This document shows, in pieces, positions 62,281-64,000 of a stretch of 64,000 bases of DNA (positions within the stretch are counted from its first letter, which is position 1; each line of letters begins with the position of its first letter). Made by a program: the position numbers and the translations under genes. The stretch is from Frankia alni ACN14a. GTDB taxonomy: Bacteria > Actinomycetota > Actinomycetes > Frankiales > Frankiaceae. The stretch lies in the NCBI RefSeq assembly GCF_000058485.1, contig NC_008278.1, positions 2,040,962-2,104,961 on the forward strand, written 5' to 3'. Under the pieces are notes generated by a model. That model saw only the letters and a program-made list of their open reading frames with translations, made no database searches and was not told where the DNA came from.

Positions 62281-63711
62281 ATGAACCTGCTGGACCGCAC
62301 CGTCGAGTTCACCGCCGCCCTGCGCCGGGCCGGCGTCCCGGTCAGCAGCGCCGAGACGGTGGACGCGGCCCGCGCCGTCGGGGCCCTCGGCTGGGCCGAC
62401 CGCGACGGCGTGCGGGCGTCGTTCGCCGCGACCCTGTGCAAACGACCGGTGTACCGGCCCGCCTTCGACACCCTGTTCGACCTGTACTTCCCGCCGCGCA
62501 TCGGTGACGGCGTCTCGCTGGACGACCTCGCTGACGACCCGGCGGCCGCCGGCGACGGCGCGGCCGGCGACGGCGAGCCGGATCCCGGCGACCTGACGCC
62601 GGAGGAGCTCGAGGCGCTGCGCCAGGCGCTGCGCGACAAGCTGCTCGACGCCCTGCGCGACGGCGACGACGAGGCGCTGCGTCAGCTCGCCCGCCAGGCG
62701 GTGAGCGCGTTCGGGTCGGCGCGGGGCAGCGCCGGGCGCTCCTGGTTCCTGTACCGGGTGCTGCGCGCGATGTCCGCGGAGACGCTCATCTCCGACCTGC
62801 TCTCGGCGCTGCTGGGCGAGCAGGAACGCGGGGGCCTCGCCGAACGGGCCGCCCGGCAGACCATCACCGACCGGATCCGCGAGTTCGAGGAGCTGGTGGG
62901 CGCGGAGGTGCGCCGCCGGATGGCCGAGGAGCGCGGCATCGAGGCCGTCGAGCGCAGCGCGGTCAAGCCGCTCAGCGACCAGGTCGAGTTCCTGCGCGCC
63001 TCCCAGCGTGACCTCGTCGAGCTGCGCCGGCAGGTTCACCCGCTCGCCCGCCGCCTCGCGACCCGGCTGACCGCGCGGCGCCGCCTCGGGCGCACCGGCC
63101 GGCTGGACTTCCGGCGCACCGTCCGCGCCTCGCTGGCCACCGGTGGCGTGCCGGTCGACACCAAGCACCGTCCGCACAAGCCGCACAAGCCCGAGCTCGT
63201 CGTGCTGTGCGACGTCTCCGGTTCGGTCGCGTCGTTCGCCCACTTCACCCTGATGCTGACCCACGCGCTGCGCGAGCAGTTCTCCAAGGTTCGCGCGTTC
63301 GCCTTCATCGACACCACCGACGAGGTGACCCGCTTCCTGCGCGGCCTCGACCTCGGCGACATGATGGCGCGGATCTCCGGCGAGGCCGACCTGGTCTGGT
63401 TTGATGGGCACAGCGACTACGGCCACGCCATCGAGGTCTTCGCCGAGAAGTACCCGGAGGCGGTGGGCCCGAAGACGTCGCTGCTCATCCTCGGCGACGC
63501 GCGCAACAACTACCGGCCGACGTCGGCGACGGTGTTCCGGCGGCTGTGCGCGCAGGCCCGGCACTCCTACTGGCTCAACCCGGAGCCACGCACCTACTGG
63601 GGCTCGGGCGACTCGGCGACCGACGTCTACGCCGAGCTGGTCGACGAGATGGTCGAGTGCCGCAACATCGACCAGCTCCAGGTCTTCATCGAGCGCCTCC
63701 TGCCCTCCTGA
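62281..63711 (+). CDS. VWA-domain protein, CoxE-like
   Basis: A 476-residue partner of the MoxR ATPase. The N-terminal half is helical with an acidic Ala/Gly/Asp stretch (DDPAAAGDGAAGDGEPDPGD). RRLGRTGRLDFRRTVRASLATGGVP is the CoxE-type lead-in. The VWA domain begins ~305 with the metal-ion site CDVSGSVASFAHF (D-x-S-G-S) and continues FAFIDTTDEVTRFL, HSDYGHAIEVF and LLILGDARNNY. It probably forms a regulated ATPase-VWA pair acting on an unknown client. A hairpin repeat element follows the stop. Confidence 0.92.
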   Translation: MNLLDRTVEFTAALRRAGVPVSSAETVDAARAVGALGWADRDGVRASFAATLCKRPVYRPAFDTLFDLYFPPRIGDGVSLDDLADDPAAAGDGAAGDGEPDPGDLTPEELEALRQALRDKLLDALRDGDDEALRQLARQAVSAFGSARGSAGRSWFLYRVLRAMSAETLISDLLSALLGEQERGGLAERAARQTITDRIREFEELVGAEVRRRMAEERGIEAVERSAVKPLSDQVEFLRASQRDLVELRRQVHPLARRLATRLTARRRLGRTGRLDFRRTVRASLATGGVPVDTKHRPHKPHKPELVVLCDVSGSVASFAHFTLMLTHALREQFSKVRAFAFIDTTDEVTRFLRGLDLGDMMARISGEADLVWFDGHSDYGHAIEVFAEKYPEAVGPKTSLLILGDARNNYRPTSATVFRRLCAQARHSYWLNPEPRTYWGSGDSATDVYAELVDEMVECRNIDQLQVFIERLLPS

Positions 63712-63746
63712 CCCGTTAGCCCCGGCTGTCGCCGTCGAGGTCCCGG

Positions 63747-63795
63747 CTGCTTATCCAGAGGGATAAATCGGGCGCGGAACCCTCTGGATAAGCAG
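63747..63795. repeat. Hairpin repeat element, copy 2
   Basis: CTGCTTATCCAGAGGG pairs perfectly with CCCTCTGGATAAGCAG (16 bp) around the loop ATAAATCGGGCGCGGAA. It is the second copy of the element at 43156-43208. It lies between the VWA gene and a convergent minus-strand gene. Confidence 0.88.
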
Positions 63796-63855
63796 AGCCC
63801 GACGCGGCGGCCGTCCCGCGGCGCGGTTCGGCGGCCGGTCGGGGCCGGACCGGGG

Positions 63856-64000
63856 TCAGTCGGCGGGGACGGGTGCGATGCCGCCGACGGGGCCCGTGGG
63901 GGTCGCGGTGGCCGGCATGACGGCGCCGGGGACGCCGGCGACACCCACGCCGCCGGCGGGCGCCGCGTCGGTGCGTTGGCGCGGGACGCGGCCCGTCCCC
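63856..64000 (-). CDS. C-terminal fragment of an unknown minus-strand gene (partial)
   Basis: About 47 codons ending at a TGA (63858-63856), open to the window edge. The residues are Ala/Gly/Pro/Val-rich (GGVGVAGVPGAVMPATATPTG, in part), and third positions are almost all G or C as in true genes. It looks like a low-complexity C-terminal tail. No family can be named, and the rest of the gene lies beyond the window. Confidence 0.45.
   Translation of the reverse strand, partial: GTGRVPRQRTDAAPAGGVGVAGVPGAVMPATATPTGPVGGIAPVPAD

Overview
The window looks like a chromosomal segment of a very high-GC, sporulating or filamentous actinomycete, most likely Frankia. This is inferred from the GC-saturated third codon positions, the order tig-clpP1-clpP2-clpX, mreBCD-pbp2-rodA followed by a radical-SAM/DUF2344 pair and a giant RNase E/G, then rplU-rpmA-obg-proB-proA, and from the families present. 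Genus-level assignment is inference from sequence reading only; no search was run. Almost every long open frame on the opposite strand is a GC-driven shadow. Layout: 1-2.9 kb holds the end of a RibD-like reductase gene, a DUF1206 membrane protein and an MFS exporter. 2.9-9.3 kb is a nitrogen-metabolism cassette: a GlnR-like box, a type III glutamine synthetase-like ligase (glnT), the three split glutamate-synthase-like subunits (glxB, glxC, glxD; the same architecture as N-methylglutamate synthase MgsABC), a sarcosine-oxidase-beta-like flavoenzyme, and a convergent XRE-cupin regulator. 9.5-27 kb is accessory: two unknown convergent genes overlapping through a tandem repeat, an Hsp20, an FHA-FHA-ABC exporter, an Mpo1-like protein, a second MFS exporter beside a MocR regulator, a GT4 glycosyltransferase, a dihydroorotate-dehydrogenase-like enzyme, a DUF3291 protein, a lipoprotein L,D-transpeptidase, a secreted protein made almost wholly of DDWRK-like pentapeptides, and a membrane-anchored zinc-ribbon methyltransferase with a large unknown N-terminal region. 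27.2-64 kb is mostly core: divergent tRNA-Gly and tRNA-Pro; trigger factor with a His-rich tail; ClpP1P2X proteostasis genes; folC beside a divergently transcribed FolC-like protein lacking several family signatures; ndk; the elongasome cluster mreB-mreC-mreD-mrdA-rodA; a TIGR03960 radical-SAM protein with its DUF2344 partner; RNase E/G; ribosomal proteins L21 and L27 with Obg; proline biosynthesis (proB, proA) split by sbcCD on the other strand; and a MoxR ATPase with a CoxE-like VWA protein. The window ends in the last codons of a minus-strand gene. Three window-wide patterns stand out. First, many genes have a TANNNT box six to eight bases before the start codon and no Shine-Dalgarno, which points to leaderless transcripts. 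Second, short in-frame tandem repeats recur at the ends of many proteins. Third, a roughly 50-base hairpin element occurs twice, with an identical loop and a compensatory base-pair change in the stem.
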